Under the pieces are notes generated by a model. It did no database searches. It saw only the letters and a program-made list of their open reading frames with translations, and had not been told where the DNA came from. Both the position numbers and the translations under genes were made by a program. From the NCBI GenBank assembly GCA_963210315.1, contig OY723286.1, positions 1,674,001 through 1,738,000 of the forward strand: a stretch of DNA of 64,000 nucleotides, in the 5' to 3' direction. This document shows positions 40,476-50,701 of this stretch, piece after piece. How positions within the stretch are numbered: the stretch's first letter is position 1; each line of letters begins with the position of its first letter. Source of the DNA: Rhynchopus euleeides. Its lineage: Eukaryota; Euglenozoa; Diplonemea; Diplonemida; Diplonemidae.

Positions 40476-41082
40476 CACACAGGCAATGCGAATCGCATTC
40501 TCGCATGCGAGAATGGGTAGACAGGTAGTTGGTCAATGAAACCGTCTCCTCTTCACTATATTCGACTCGCACGCAGCATCACACATTCAATTCTCCAAGT
40601 AGTCTGCCTGAAGGCAGCTGGAGGCAGTTTGGGTGGTGTAGCCGTCACGCGACGTGTTCAAGTCTGTCCACATATTGACACGGAGGTGGTTCTCACAGGG
40701 TATTTTGAGGGTTTCTCCGCTCGACAGGGGGCCAGGGGTGCAATTTTTACTGTTTTCCACGAGGATGTTGTCGGGAGGAGTTCAAGGCCTACCTGGTCCT
40801 GAGTGCGGCACACCTTGTTGCCGACACCCCCTTGGCCTTCTGGAAGAAAGCCAAGGCAGCCCTCCTTCCCGCCTTTGGCCGTACGTGGTGGAGTGTCTGC
40901 AGACCTGGCTGAGTATGACGAACGTGGACTGCATCTTCAGCATCGCCACCGCGGAGAAGAAAGACGAGCACGCGTATCGCCAGATGAGTACACCGTCAAG
41001 TTGTGCCTGAGGCGGGCAGGTGGTGTGCTGGGGTTTACGGGTGGTGGGTACCCCCGAGAATGCGACTCGCATTGCCTGTGTG
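40476..41082. mobile_element. Small hAT-like transposon remnant with 27-bp inverted ends
   Basis: The 27-bp left end (40476-40502, starting CACACAGGCAATGCG) pairs with 41056-41082 with one mismatch. Inside, + strand frames at about 40770-41000 read TPLAFWKKAKAALLP and then TWLSMTNVDCIFSIATAEKK, which resemble the C-terminal dimerisation part of hAT transposases (Trp-rich, then an S..C..FS motif). The two pieces lie in different frames, so the ORF is broken. At 607 bp it cannot encode a whole transposase. No clear 8-bp target duplication was found. The CTAGCGGGAG palindrome found near 10.75 kb also occurs just outside the left end (40409-40440). Confidence 0.6.
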
Positions 41083-43613
41083 CCAAGTGGGAGTCGCGAG
41101 ATGGCCGCCCGTAGTCCGGCTCAAATTTCAGCGGCCGCACAGGATTTCCAGCCATTTTAGGTGAGGCCATCCCTTCCTAAAGTCGCATGAAGCTGAATGG
41201 CTGAAGTACCTCGCTGTGCCCAGTTCCCCTGCTGCAGCCAGGTAGCGGGCTGCCTCCTTGTCGCGGTGCAGCAACAGTTCGTTGGTGGCGGTGAGGGGGT
41301 TCCGGCTTGGCTCGTGGCGAAAGAAGGGAGGCCCTCGATGGGGCGTGGCCCGGTGCTGCAGGCAGGGTACACGTACTGGTCTGTGTCCGGCTGCTGTGGT
41401 CATCGACAAGGCTGTGTGGTCTGTCCGAAGGAGGTGGATGGTGGTCTCCCTCAGGTGGATCATCTGTGGATGAGGCCTTCGCGTCTCTCCGATCCTGCAT
41501 GGGCTCAGGTCTCCAGATGATCATCACCCCCTGCCTTGCTGTAGGTCGGTGGGATGGCTCCCGAGCTCCGCCTTGTAGCTGGCGCAGCGGAGTCGTGCAG
41601 GTCAGGCAGGCTCCTTGAGGCCTCCGAGGTGATGTGCGCGCCCCACCCCGTGGTTGCGGTGGTCGCGTTGTAGAGTCGCAGACAGGTCCGTGCGCACGGT
41701 GGAGCGTTCGTATCGTCCGTTCCGTTCCAGGTCCTGGAGAATACCTTTGGTTGAGTATTGACTCTCTCGGGTTCAAACCCCATTCAAGGTCCTTCGCTAC
41801 GTCATGACTGGTCGTCAGTCAGAGGGGAAGAACGGCGTCCCTCACTTTTTTCACTGCTCACAGGAGCGAAGGCCAAGTCCAACATCAGTGGTAGCCTTGA
41901 AGAGAAGGCTCCTGATATCTCCAAGCATTGCACCGAAGACCACACCTGCCCACCAGGTTCTTCCCCGTCAGTCGAACAGTCTTGTTCATGTTCTGGGCAG
42001 GGTGCTCTGCCTCGGTCACCCCGAAGCCTGCTTCAACTAGGCTAGCCCAACATCTTCCCTCAGTGTTCTCACAGGGGTGTCCTCAGTATCTGGGTCCCTA
42101 CGGCAAGGCAGCGTACCAGGCTTTGCGAACCCGAAACAGGCTGTCCTGGTGGTTGCATACCGCCGCAAGCATGACCCTGTTGCTGCGAAGTCATGTTTTC
42201 CGTGAAGTGGGGTGGCGACCGGGTGTAAGTCACGAGGGGAAGGGCATGTGGAGCGGCCACTGCCCAGTCCCCAGCGCCCTCCGCCCCATAGGACATTCGT
42301 TTTTTTGCAGGGAACCACCACACAACACCGCACAACACCACCGAACGCCACCAAACTCCACTAAACTCCACTAAACTCCACCAAACTCCTCCAAACTCCA
42401 CCAAACTCCACCAAACTCCACCAAACTCGGGTCAAAATCAGGTGGGCCAGTGTGTGGTCTATTCGATTCTTTTGTGTGTTGCACACACCCCATCACCGTG
42501 TGCCACAGGTTCTGTGGCTGCGTACAACGAAAATAGACCACAAGGCTGCATGTCGTATTGTTTTCTGGTGAAAATAGCTGAAGTGTCCCTCTGCTAGCGG
42601 TAGGTGCCGGCTCTCTTCGCCCTCCCCTCCCCTCCCCCCGACCTCCCTCCTCTTCTCGTCTCTCCCCCCACTCCTCTTTGCCCCACTTCAGCTGCCCCCT
42701 GTGAATTAGTCGAGCCCTCTTTTACACCACAGCAGCTCAACCCCGGTCACGCGGCTTGTTTGCCATCGAGCATTGTTGTTCGTGTTGTGCATGTTACCGT
42801 GCTAAGAGCCCGAAGGAGCAAAAGTAGAACCTGCTGCGCTAGCCCCACCATGCAACCTCAGTACGACAGAACACGCGCAGGCACCGGGCCCTCTTTCTAA
42901 AAAAAAAGAAAGACCTGTTCGTCCCGCAAATGTTCGTCCCGCAAACCCCCCCTCCGTCCCTGTTTGTTCTGTGCTCTTCGGACATTCGATTTTTTTGCAG
43001 GGAACCACCATACATCACCGCACAACACCACCGAACGCCATCGAACTCCACCAAACTCGGGCCAAAATCAGGTGGTTACTATGCCTCCTCCGAGAACTTC
43101 TGCTTCCTCTTCACTGCCACACCCCCAAACCCCTCAGACACAACCTGCATAGCGAGCCAAGGGAGACCACCCTTGTGATTCTTTCTACTTCTACTTCAAC
43201 ACCCCACCCCTTTCTCTCTCACCGACCTCTGCTCAAAGCACACACCGCACCACATTCAGTAAACTTGTTTAAGCACCTTCGATGCGACTAGGGGGTCAAG
43301 GGAGGACTCGAGAAGACGACTTCCCTGTGCGTGCTTGTTTTTCTACCACTTGCAGCAACAGTTTTCTTGCAAGGTTGGAAGGGGGGGAACGGAACAAACA
43401 CTACTCTTCATCAGGCCAACGTGTGGTGTGTTGCTCCCTGCCTTCGCCCCTCCGTACGTCAGCTTTTGCACTGAACAGTGCCTAATGCAACGGAAAAGCG
43501 GTGGCTGAGTTACCCCCATCTCCCACGAGACGCGTTTTTGATATTGATGTTTTGTGTCTTATGTCCGACCGAAGACACCCACCACACCCCATGACAGGTG
43601 TGGTGTGCATCCT
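41083..43613. other. Intergenic stretch before the DNAJC11-like gene; no gene recognised
   Basis: Frames here are short and unconvincing. 42291-42445 and 42980-43075 are two copies of a repeat that begins GGACATTCG, contains TTTTTTTGCAGGGAACCACC and ends CAAAATCAGGTGG. In the first copy an 11-bp motif (ACTCCACYAA) has expanded to about eight units. The block near 41805-41830 (CGTCAGTCAGAGGGGAAG) has a relative near 59824. A possible 3' splice site (ATGACAG at 43590-43596) lies just before the DNAJC11-like start codon and suggests a 5' UTR intron. Confidence 0.5.
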
Positions 43614-46600
43614 ATGGATGCACTTCCCCTTCGCGACCTGCGGCTGATTGCCGAACAGCACGGTGTCGTGCTGCCCAGTGGGTGCACATGCGAGGAGGCG
43701 GTCCTCTTCCTGCGCCCTGTGGTCGATGCCGCTGAATGTCGTCAGCAGGCCCTCCATGCTGCCACCGCAGGTTCGCTCGCTGTGGCTGTGCTTGTTGGGA
43801 GGTCCTTCCGTGATCACGACCCAGAGGGGTACTACGCCTGTCTCGGCCTGGCTCTCGATGCTGCGCAGGGTTCAATTAAAACCAGCCACCGGGCGAAGAG
43901 CCTCCTTCTACACGAGGATCGGCATGCCGGGCAGGGGCCCGAGATGCAGCAGCTTGCGAAGGAGATGCAGCAACGGGTGAACTCTGCGAAGGAAGTGCTC
44001 TCCGACCCTGCCGCGCGTTCTGCATACCACCACCAAGGTGCCGCAGGGGTTGCGCGTGCTGCGCTCGTCACCGCCCAGCCCGGCACGAAAGAGTTCCTCG
44101 AAAACCTGGATCTGGTACAGAAGCGCGAAAAGCTTTTGCAGCTCCACAGAGAACTCGAGGCCCATGGGACAACGGTTATCCGCTTCAACGCGCTCCGAAC
44201 GTTTGAACCTCTCACTGACAGGATACATGCGATGCTGACGCGCATGGGGTACAACTGGGAAGGGGAAGAAGAAGACTACGACGAAGAAGAGGAGGAGGAG
44301 GAGGAGGAAGACGAGGAGGCCCAGGGCGAAGAGAGCGAAGAGGTGTCTGCAGAGGGCGAGAGCGGGAGTGAGGAGGAGGCGGAGGAGGGGGCCGGTGGGT
44401 CCGTCGTGCAGGGGTCGCAGCTGCGGGTTGCGCAGGTGACGATGGACGGGAAGCCGACCTATGTGATCCTTCCGGACGAGGCAACTCTGAAGCGCATAAA
44501 AGGGCTTGTGGAACAGCAGAAGCCTGCACCCGAGACCCAGGAGAATGAAAAGGCTGAACGACCCTCCTTCAGCGGGCTGTCTTTCTACGACAAGATGTTC
44601 CTTGCAGGCGAGACAGTTCTTACACGGAAGCATGTCGACACAGCGGTTCTTCAAGACACACCCCCAGGCACCCTCCGCAAGGCCGCAACCTCAGCCCTTG
44701 GGTTTGGCTTCGTGTGGCCCAAGGTGGTGCTGCCCCATGCCACCCAGGTGTACCTCACCCACAGCTTCACATTCCCGTGGGGCGCGAAGAACCTGTTCTC
44801 CATGTCCTGCGGGGGCCCCCAGGCATGGTTTGCCATTGCTCTGAAGCATGTCGCGTCCTCGCTGGAGGAGTTCAAGGCAAAGGTGAACTTCAAGGTGGGG
44901 AAGACACACACAACATTCTCGTGGCTCCGAAGGTTGAGCCAATACACTAACTGGGCCCTGAAGTATAAGGTGGGGGCAGCGAATAACGCGGCGAGGATAT
45001 CCTCGACACTGGAGAGCAAGCTTGACACAAAGGTGGATGATCAGGCACGGCTCAGCGCAGCTGTGACAATGTCTCCGGCAGACGGCGAGAAGAAGCTGGC
45101 CTGGGAGTACACCAAGTGGGATCAGGAGGGAAACAGCGCGACGTGGCACCTTGAGCTGGGGTGGTTGTCCCTTGGGCACGGCGTGATGCACCGTCTCGTG
45201 CTTCCGCGCCGCAACGCAGACACCAATGTCGGGGGTGTGGAGGACGAGGATGAGGCGGAGGCGGTCAGCTCCCTCGGGAATCTGACGACAATGGTGTCGC
45301 AGGATGTCATCTCCGGCACGTCGCGCGTCTCCTGGCGCGCCATGTTCCACACGTCGCGGAAATCCACGCAGAATCAGATCGGGTTTGGCGTGTCGTCATC
45401 CTTGCCTTACGCCACCCTCGGAGTAGCCGTCATCCCTGCCAACAACGACCAGTATGCCTCGGGAGCCTTGGGATCACAGTTGGGAACATGGGCAAAATCC
45501 CTGCTGGGGGGTGTGCTCCTGTTTGCAGCTGAGCATGTGCGGAGATGGAGAAGGTTAGCTGTTCCTTCCTTCACTCCGAGGCCGTTGGAACTGCAAATGG
45601 GAAAACAGTGCACTTCACCCCAAGCCTACGGAATGCCACTTCGTTGTCAACTTCTTTGTGCAGACCTGAAACCCTCTCCCCAGGGCCTGCACGGTGAGTG
45701 ACAGGGTGCCATCCCTTCTTGGTCCGCTCTTATGTTTCACACCCCACCCCTACTCCCCACGGCCTGTCAGTGCATCTCATGCCACAACCTCCCCTTTGCA
45801 GGTCGACTACAGAGTTCGAGCTCATCCTGCAGCGCAACAGGTTCAGCCTCCGCATCCCGCTGCTCATCACAACGGCATCGGATGTGCCGACTGTTGCCTC
45901 CTACATGATCCTCCCTCTTCTAGTCTTCAAGGTATGTCTCGTGCGTCGTGGTCCCGACGCGATGCCGCCGCCACCCGCAGACTGGTCTCGAGCTTGTGAA
46001 GAGACCCTGGGATCGCATGAAGCGTCGTTCAGACTTCTTGAAGAAACGGCAAGCCATCAAGGCCAAGCTGTGGCAGGACAGGCAGCGTGCCATCAGGTAT
46101 GCATCACGTTGTGGCGCAGACCCTCAGGTTGTTATGAGAGGTTCAGCCTCCGCATCGCACACTCCGCAGAGAAAGGGAGGGGTGGTGCCAATGTGTTTAC
46201 CTACTTTGGGGTTTTCACGAATTTTGTCGAGCAATATTGAAGTACAGGCGTGCCATGCTCTTTCTCATCACCCCCCCTGCCCCCCCACAGCGAGCAAGAC
46301 CTGCTGAAGGACGAGGCCAAGAGGCGTGGGGACGAGGAGATCGGTGTTGGCGGCGGGGGCCTCGTCATCCAGAACGCAAAATACGGGTGCCTCCATGCGC
46401 CTCCGGAGGATGACGAGGCCCTGGAGAAGGAGGGCGTCCCCCCACGTGTCCTCGATGTGACCACGTCGTTGCAGGCTGAGGTCCAGGAGTCGCGGCTACT
46501 GCTGAATGCAGGGCCCAAGCACCGCTACGACGGCTTCTACGATGTGGATCCTGAGGGTGACGAAGAGCGTTACCTGCGCGTGCGTTACATCTTCCTTGGA

Positions 46601-46702
46601 GAGCCTCACGAGGTGGAGATCCTTGAGTGCATGGAGCTTGTCCTGCCCCTGCAAGAGCACAGGTTGGATTACGAGCACGATTCTCCCCGCAAACACCACT
46701 GA
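43614..46702 (+). CDS. DNAJC11: DNAJC11-like J-domain protein (mitochondrial inner-membrane organisation)
   Basis: Exons 43614-45553, 45802-45931, 45981-46096 and 46291-46702 join in frame to 865 residues. Residues 80-130 are a J domain (YYACLGLALDAAQ ... NSAKEVLSDPAARSAY). Its helix II-III loop reads HED where the family has HPD, so stimulation of Hsp70 may be weak. Residues ~215-262 are a long Glu/Asp tract not usual in animal DNAJC11. Residues ~325-645 form the beta-rich middle part. Exons 2 and 3 give RFSLRIPLLIT, a membrane-type ASYMILPLLVFK and a basic helix. Exon 4 is the DUF3395 domain (GLVIQNAKYG, LDVTTSLQAEV, RYDGFYDV, RYIFLGEPHEVEI). In animals DNAJC11 associates with MICOS and shapes cristae, and that role is inferred here. 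The start is the second in-frame candidate, the first ATG. The third intron carries an 18-bp copy of exon 2 sequence. Confidence 0.85.
45554..45801 (+). other. Intron 1 of the DNAJC11-like gene
   Basis: 248 bp, donor AAG|GTTAGC, acceptor TTTGCAG|GTCGAC. Another donor-like site (GTGAGT, 45694) would put exon 2 in the wrong frame, so 45554 is preferred. Introns 2 (45932-45980, 49 bp, GTATGT..CCGCAG) and 3 (46097-46290, 194 bp, GTATGC..CCACAG) follow. Confidence 0.75.
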
Positions 46703-48133
46703 GCAGACAACGCGTCCTGTGCCCGCTGCAGTCGAGACTCTCTTTTCTTCAAGGGCGGAGGTCCTGCTCGTTACCCTCTGCACTACCACTAGCTATGAGT
46801 GATCCCGGTGGTGCTGCCCAACGGGCCCACCGTTGTCATCCTAGAGGCTGTGGGTCCAGAGGCACAGAATCGAGAGTCTCCGACTGCCGCTTTATTCCCA
46901 GGTTTCCTGGTTGTTTGTGTCGGGGCCGGTTTCCGCGTGTGCAACCCCTCCACGATCCCGCTCTGAGCGCCAGTTCCAGCGTCAACATACCCCTCCATTG
47001 ATCCCCCCCCGCCCCAGTAGAGACAGATAAGTGTTGGGGTTTTGGTGGTGGTCCCGTCTTTTTTAAGTCACGGGAGTCTTTTTTGCCCACACGGGGCACA
47101 CACACGCCCCTTCGCACTTGATGTGGTCGAAGCCACGTCTCTGGGAGTTGTTTGGCGGGGGTGGTGGGGTGGCTTGGGTTTATCGAACGAAATCTATACT
47201 GAGGTTTGCCAGGCACTCGGAAGTGCAGGAAAATAGGTGCTCCACTGCCCGAAGAAGATAGGGCGTCACGGTGCCAACTCCCGCCCCCCCTCCCTAAGTG
47301 CAATACAAACAGCTGAAGGGTTTGAGACCAAGATCGGCAACAAAGGTAGAGTGCGGTTTGCAAGCAGGCGAAGGCGATGTTTTTGTGGTAGATTCCACCA
47401 CCGCCACGCCACGCTGCCCATGGTTTCCCCCCCCCCCCCACCACCCGTCCCAATCTGTATTGCGGTATCTCAGGGTGTCTTAGGGGCCCGGAAAAGCTCC
47501 CCAAGAGCCGGACAACGACTATTGCAGGTAGGGTTTTTGCAGCCCCCACTCCGCCACCCCTCCCCCGACCCACTCACCCCATCGCAGCTGCCATTTCTGA
47601 TCCCCCATCCCCTCCCCTTGCCTCCCCCGACCTGGTTGTGTATTTCAGTTGGCCTTGTTGTTGGCCTTGCGGTGACTTCCTGACCTAACCATTGTCCAAC
47701 TGTTGTCCAACCTTCCTCGCATGATGATATTACTACCTCATGTCATTCTTGCACCGATTGTGCAGGGCACGGCATTATTGCTTGTGCCTCTGTGCAGCCA
47801 TGAGAATTTGAAGCCGTTTTACTGCGTTATTTTTGCTGAATCGGAAGGAGAGGCAAACCGTCCCCCGCGTGCTTCCCTGTAGGATGTGCTCGAACCTATG
47901 GTTGGGGGCCTATGCTGTACGATGCTCGCCGATGCACACCGGAACCCACCGTCGATCAAGCAATTCCATCGGTGCACACTGTGTCTCCCCGACGGGATCA
48001 GTTGAACAATCCGGCCATCCTGCTCTCTCTCCTCAGATCCCAGCTTTCATCTTGCTCACACATCATGCCACACATCCATCCTAACGCAGAGTGTGGGTGA
48101 GGACATAGTGCTGCTGCACGTTGGCACATCGCG
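46703..48133. other. Intergenic stretch between the DNAJC11-like and ClC genes
   Basis: No convincing frame or repeat family. C-runs occur near 47000, 47285 and 47430. A good 3' splice site (CATCCTAACGCAG, ending about 48089) lies 44 bp before the ClC start codon. The branch-like CTAAC just upstream of AG suggests that the ClC gene has a 5' UTR intron. Confidence 0.5.
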
Positions 48134-50701
48134 ATGTGGCAGCAGCTGAGCCGCTCCCTGCAGGACACCGATCCGCCGATCGGAGGGTACGACTACGACG
48201 AGGTGCCGAGTGATGAAGACAACCAGACCCCGGAGCGGAACATCGCCCTGTCGAACCTCCGTGCTGCCCGTGGCAGCACCAAGCTGATTCAGGACAGCAT
48301 CGCGCAGCGCCGCCTGAAGTGGGTCTCCAACGCGAAGTTCTCCTATGAGAGTCTTGACTTCCAGGATGTTGAAAACGACCTGATCCGTGAGAACCGTGCC
48401 GAACGCCACCGCGCCAAGAAGAGGTACACCCTCCGCGAGCGTGCCGTGCGCTACGTCAAGATCTGGCTCCTGCTGCCCCTCATCGGGATCCTCACCGGCA
48501 CAGCCGCATACCTCATCGACAAGGGCATCACCTTCCTCACAGACTACAAATGGCGCTGGGTGGGTGACCGCATGGAGACCGACCCCAGCGACCCCGGGAC
48601 GGTGCCCTTTGTCACGCCCTACTTCCTCTTCGTCTCGCTCAACCTCGTCCTCTGCTTCATCGCGACGCTGTTCGTTGTCTTCGTGGAGCCGCTCGCTGCG
48701 GGGAGTGGTATCCCCGAGGTGAAGAGCTACCTCAACGGGATCCGCGTCTACCGCGTTGTCAGGCTGCGCACCCTGATCGCAAAGGGCGTGGGCATCCTCT
48801 TCTCCGTCGCCAGTGGCCTGCCTGTCGGGAAGGAAGGCCCTATGATCCACAGCGGTGCCATCATCGGAGGTGGAATTGCGACTGGGAAGAGCTCGAAGCT
48901 CCACTTCGACACCGGGCTGTTTAAGGAGTACCGTGGTGACAGGGACAAGCGCCTCTTCGTGACAGCAGGTGCCGCAGCGGGTGTCGCAGCTGCCTTCGGC
49001 GCACCCATCGGCGGCGTGCTGTTTGCGGTGGAGGAGGTGGGCTCCTTCTGGACCCTCGAGATGTCTGTCATGGTGTTCTGCTGCTCCGCCTTCTCCGTGC
49101 TTGCGCTGAACCTCTACACAGAGTTCCAGAACCCCCTGAGCCCTGCGTCGGGCCAGACCGACTTCGGCGTGCTGGAGGGGAAGTACGACGTGTGGGAGCT
49201 CCCCCTCTGCTTGCTCCTGGGTGCCATCGGGGGGCTTGTGGGTGCGCTCTTCAACTACCTCAACATCAAGCTCACCAGGTGGCGTGCCAAGGTGATCCGT
49301 GGGATTAAGTGGAGGCGTATTGTCGAGGCGCTTGTTGTGAACTTCCTGGTGTCCACCTCTCTGTTTGTGCTGACGTCGCGTTTCTACCAGTGTGAGAACA
49401 TCTACGAGCATGAGCACGGGCAGGACATCTCGAAGGATGACAAATACACCACTCTGCGGTACTATGGGTGCAACCAGACCGATTCTAAGTTCAACAACAT
49501 GGCCACTCTCTACTTCTCCCAGACGGAGGCGAACATCAGGCACATGTTCCATTTCAGGGGCAACATCGACTACAACACACTCTTCCTCCACCTGATCCCC
49601 TACTTCGTGCTGACCGTCATGACCTACGGCATTGCCGTCCCCTCAGGGCTGTTCCTCCCCACGCTCGCCCTGGGGGCATCTCTGGGGCGAATCTTCGGGC
49701 AGGTCGTGCAGGACACCACAGGGGCCGACCTTGCCCTGGGGTCATACGCCTGCTTCGGCGCTGCCGCGGTTCTGGGTGGGGTGGTGCGCATGACCGTGTC
49801 GCTCTCTGTGATTGTGATGGAGGCAACAGGCAATTCGACGCTTGTCATCCCCCTCATGCTTATCACATGCACCTCGAAGGTTGTGGGGGATCTGTTCAAC
49901 CACGGCATCTACGACATGCACATCCACTTCAACGGAGTCCCCCTCATGGAACGCGAGCTGGAGCGCGAGGAGCTCGAGCTCGCCACCGCAGAGGATGTGA
50001 TGAACGAGGTGGATCTCGCGGTCCTCCCGGTGAACCCCACCGTGGATGAAGTCCTCACCATCCTGAAAGACAAGCCCTACCACCAGGCCTTCCTCATCAC
50101 ACGGGAGGGGACTCTGGACGAGCCGCTCCTGGGGCTGATCCTGCGCCGCTACCTGATGATCATCCTCCGCAAGGGTGCCTGGGGAGACACCGCCACATCC
50201 CTGAAGTTTGAGGACTTCATGAAGTCTGACCTGGAGAGGGCTATCATGAAGCCGCAGACATATGCCCTGTCGCTTGCGTCGAAGGATCTGACGCAGAGGA
50301 TGAGGCTGGAGAGGTATATGGATGCACACCCCTACACCATCAAGAGGGAGGCACCGCTGCCCCGTGTCTACTACATCTTCCGCGAGCTCGGCCTGCGCCA
50401 CCTGGTTGTGACCACCGCCGACAACCACCCTTGCGGCATGATCGCACGGAAGTGCCTGGTCCACCTTGAAGATGCCTCGAAGTTCGACTCCTCTGACGCC
50501 ATCGAGAGATACGGCATCAAGCGCCACCCTTCCGTGGAGGACTTCCCCTCCTCCTTCGACATTCAGTCGGGCGGCCCTCCCAGCGGCAGAGGTGCACTCA
50601 TCACCTCCTTCAACGGGGAGGAGGAAGAGGGGGCCGGCGCGTCTTCCGCGAAGGCCACCTACACCGCCAGCGGGAGCAGGGTTTCTGTGGTTGCAGAGTG
50701 A
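48134..50701 (+). CDS. CLCN7: ClC-6/7-type chloride channel/transporter
   Basis: An uninterrupted 855-residue ORF. The N-terminal YESLDFQDVENDL motif is typical of the ClC-6/7 branch. Selectivity motifs are GSGIPEVKSYLNG (190-202; Ser, which favours chloride over nitrate), GKEGPMIHSG (232-241, gating Glu234) and GLFLP (505-509). Glu301 in FAVEEVGSFW sits 67 residues after Glu234, the same spacing as the proton Glu of human ClC-7. This predicts a 2Cl-/H+ exchanger of endosomal or lysosome-like membranes. Two CBS domains follow: TAEDVMNEVDLAVLP to GLILRRYLM (about 618-675), and HPYTIKREAPLPRVYYIFRELGLRHLVV (about 735-775). It is the only host gene here whose coding region lacks introns. The ATG at 48134 fits the family N-terminus. 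The symbol is by similarity only. Confidence 0.93.
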   Translation: MWQQLSRSLQDTDPPIGGYDYDEVPSDEDNQTPERNIALSNLRAARGSTKLIQDSIAQRRLKWVSNAKFSYESLDFQDVENDLIRENRAERHRAKKRYTLRERAVRYVKIWLLLPLIGILTGTAAYLIDKGITFLTDYKWRWVGDRMETDPSDPGTVPFVTPYFLFVSLNLVLCFIATLFVVFVEPLAAGSGIPEVKSYLNGIRVYRVVRLRTLIAKGVGILFSVASGLPVGKEGPMIHSGAIIGGGIATGKSSKLHFDTGLFKEYRGDRDKRLFVTAGAAAGVAAAFGAPIGGVLFAVEEVGSFWTLEMSVMVFCCSAFSVLALNLYTEFQNPLSPASGQTDFGVLEGKYDVWELPLCLLLGAIGGLVGALFNYLNIKLTRWRAKVIRGIKWRRIVEALVVNFLVSTSLFVLTSRFYQCENIYEHEHGQDISKDDKYTTLRYYGCNQTDSKFNNMATLYFSQTEANIRHMFHFRGNIDYNTLFLHLIPYFVLTVMTYGIAVPSGLFLPTLALGASLGRIFGQVVQDTTGADLALGSYACFGAAAVLGGVVRMTVSLSVIVMEATGNSTLVIPLMLITCTSKVVGDLFNHGIYDMHIHFNGVPLMERELEREELELATAEDVMNEVDLAVLPVNPTVDEVLTILKDKPYHQAFLITREGTLDEPLLGLILRRYLMIILRKGAWGDTATSLKFEDFMKSDLERAIMKPQTYALSLASKDLTQRMRLERYMDAHPYTIKREAPLPRVYYIFRELGLRHLVVTTADNHPCGMIARKCLVHLEDASKFDSSDAIERYGIKRHPSVEDFPSSFDIQSGGPPSGRGALITSFNGEEEEGAGASSAKATYTASGSRVSVVAE

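Noticed and set aside
41745-41790. tRNA or tRNA-derived SINE (GGTTCAAACCC box)
   Set aside because: A B-box-like string is present, but no T-stem pairing and no matching acceptor arm could be found.
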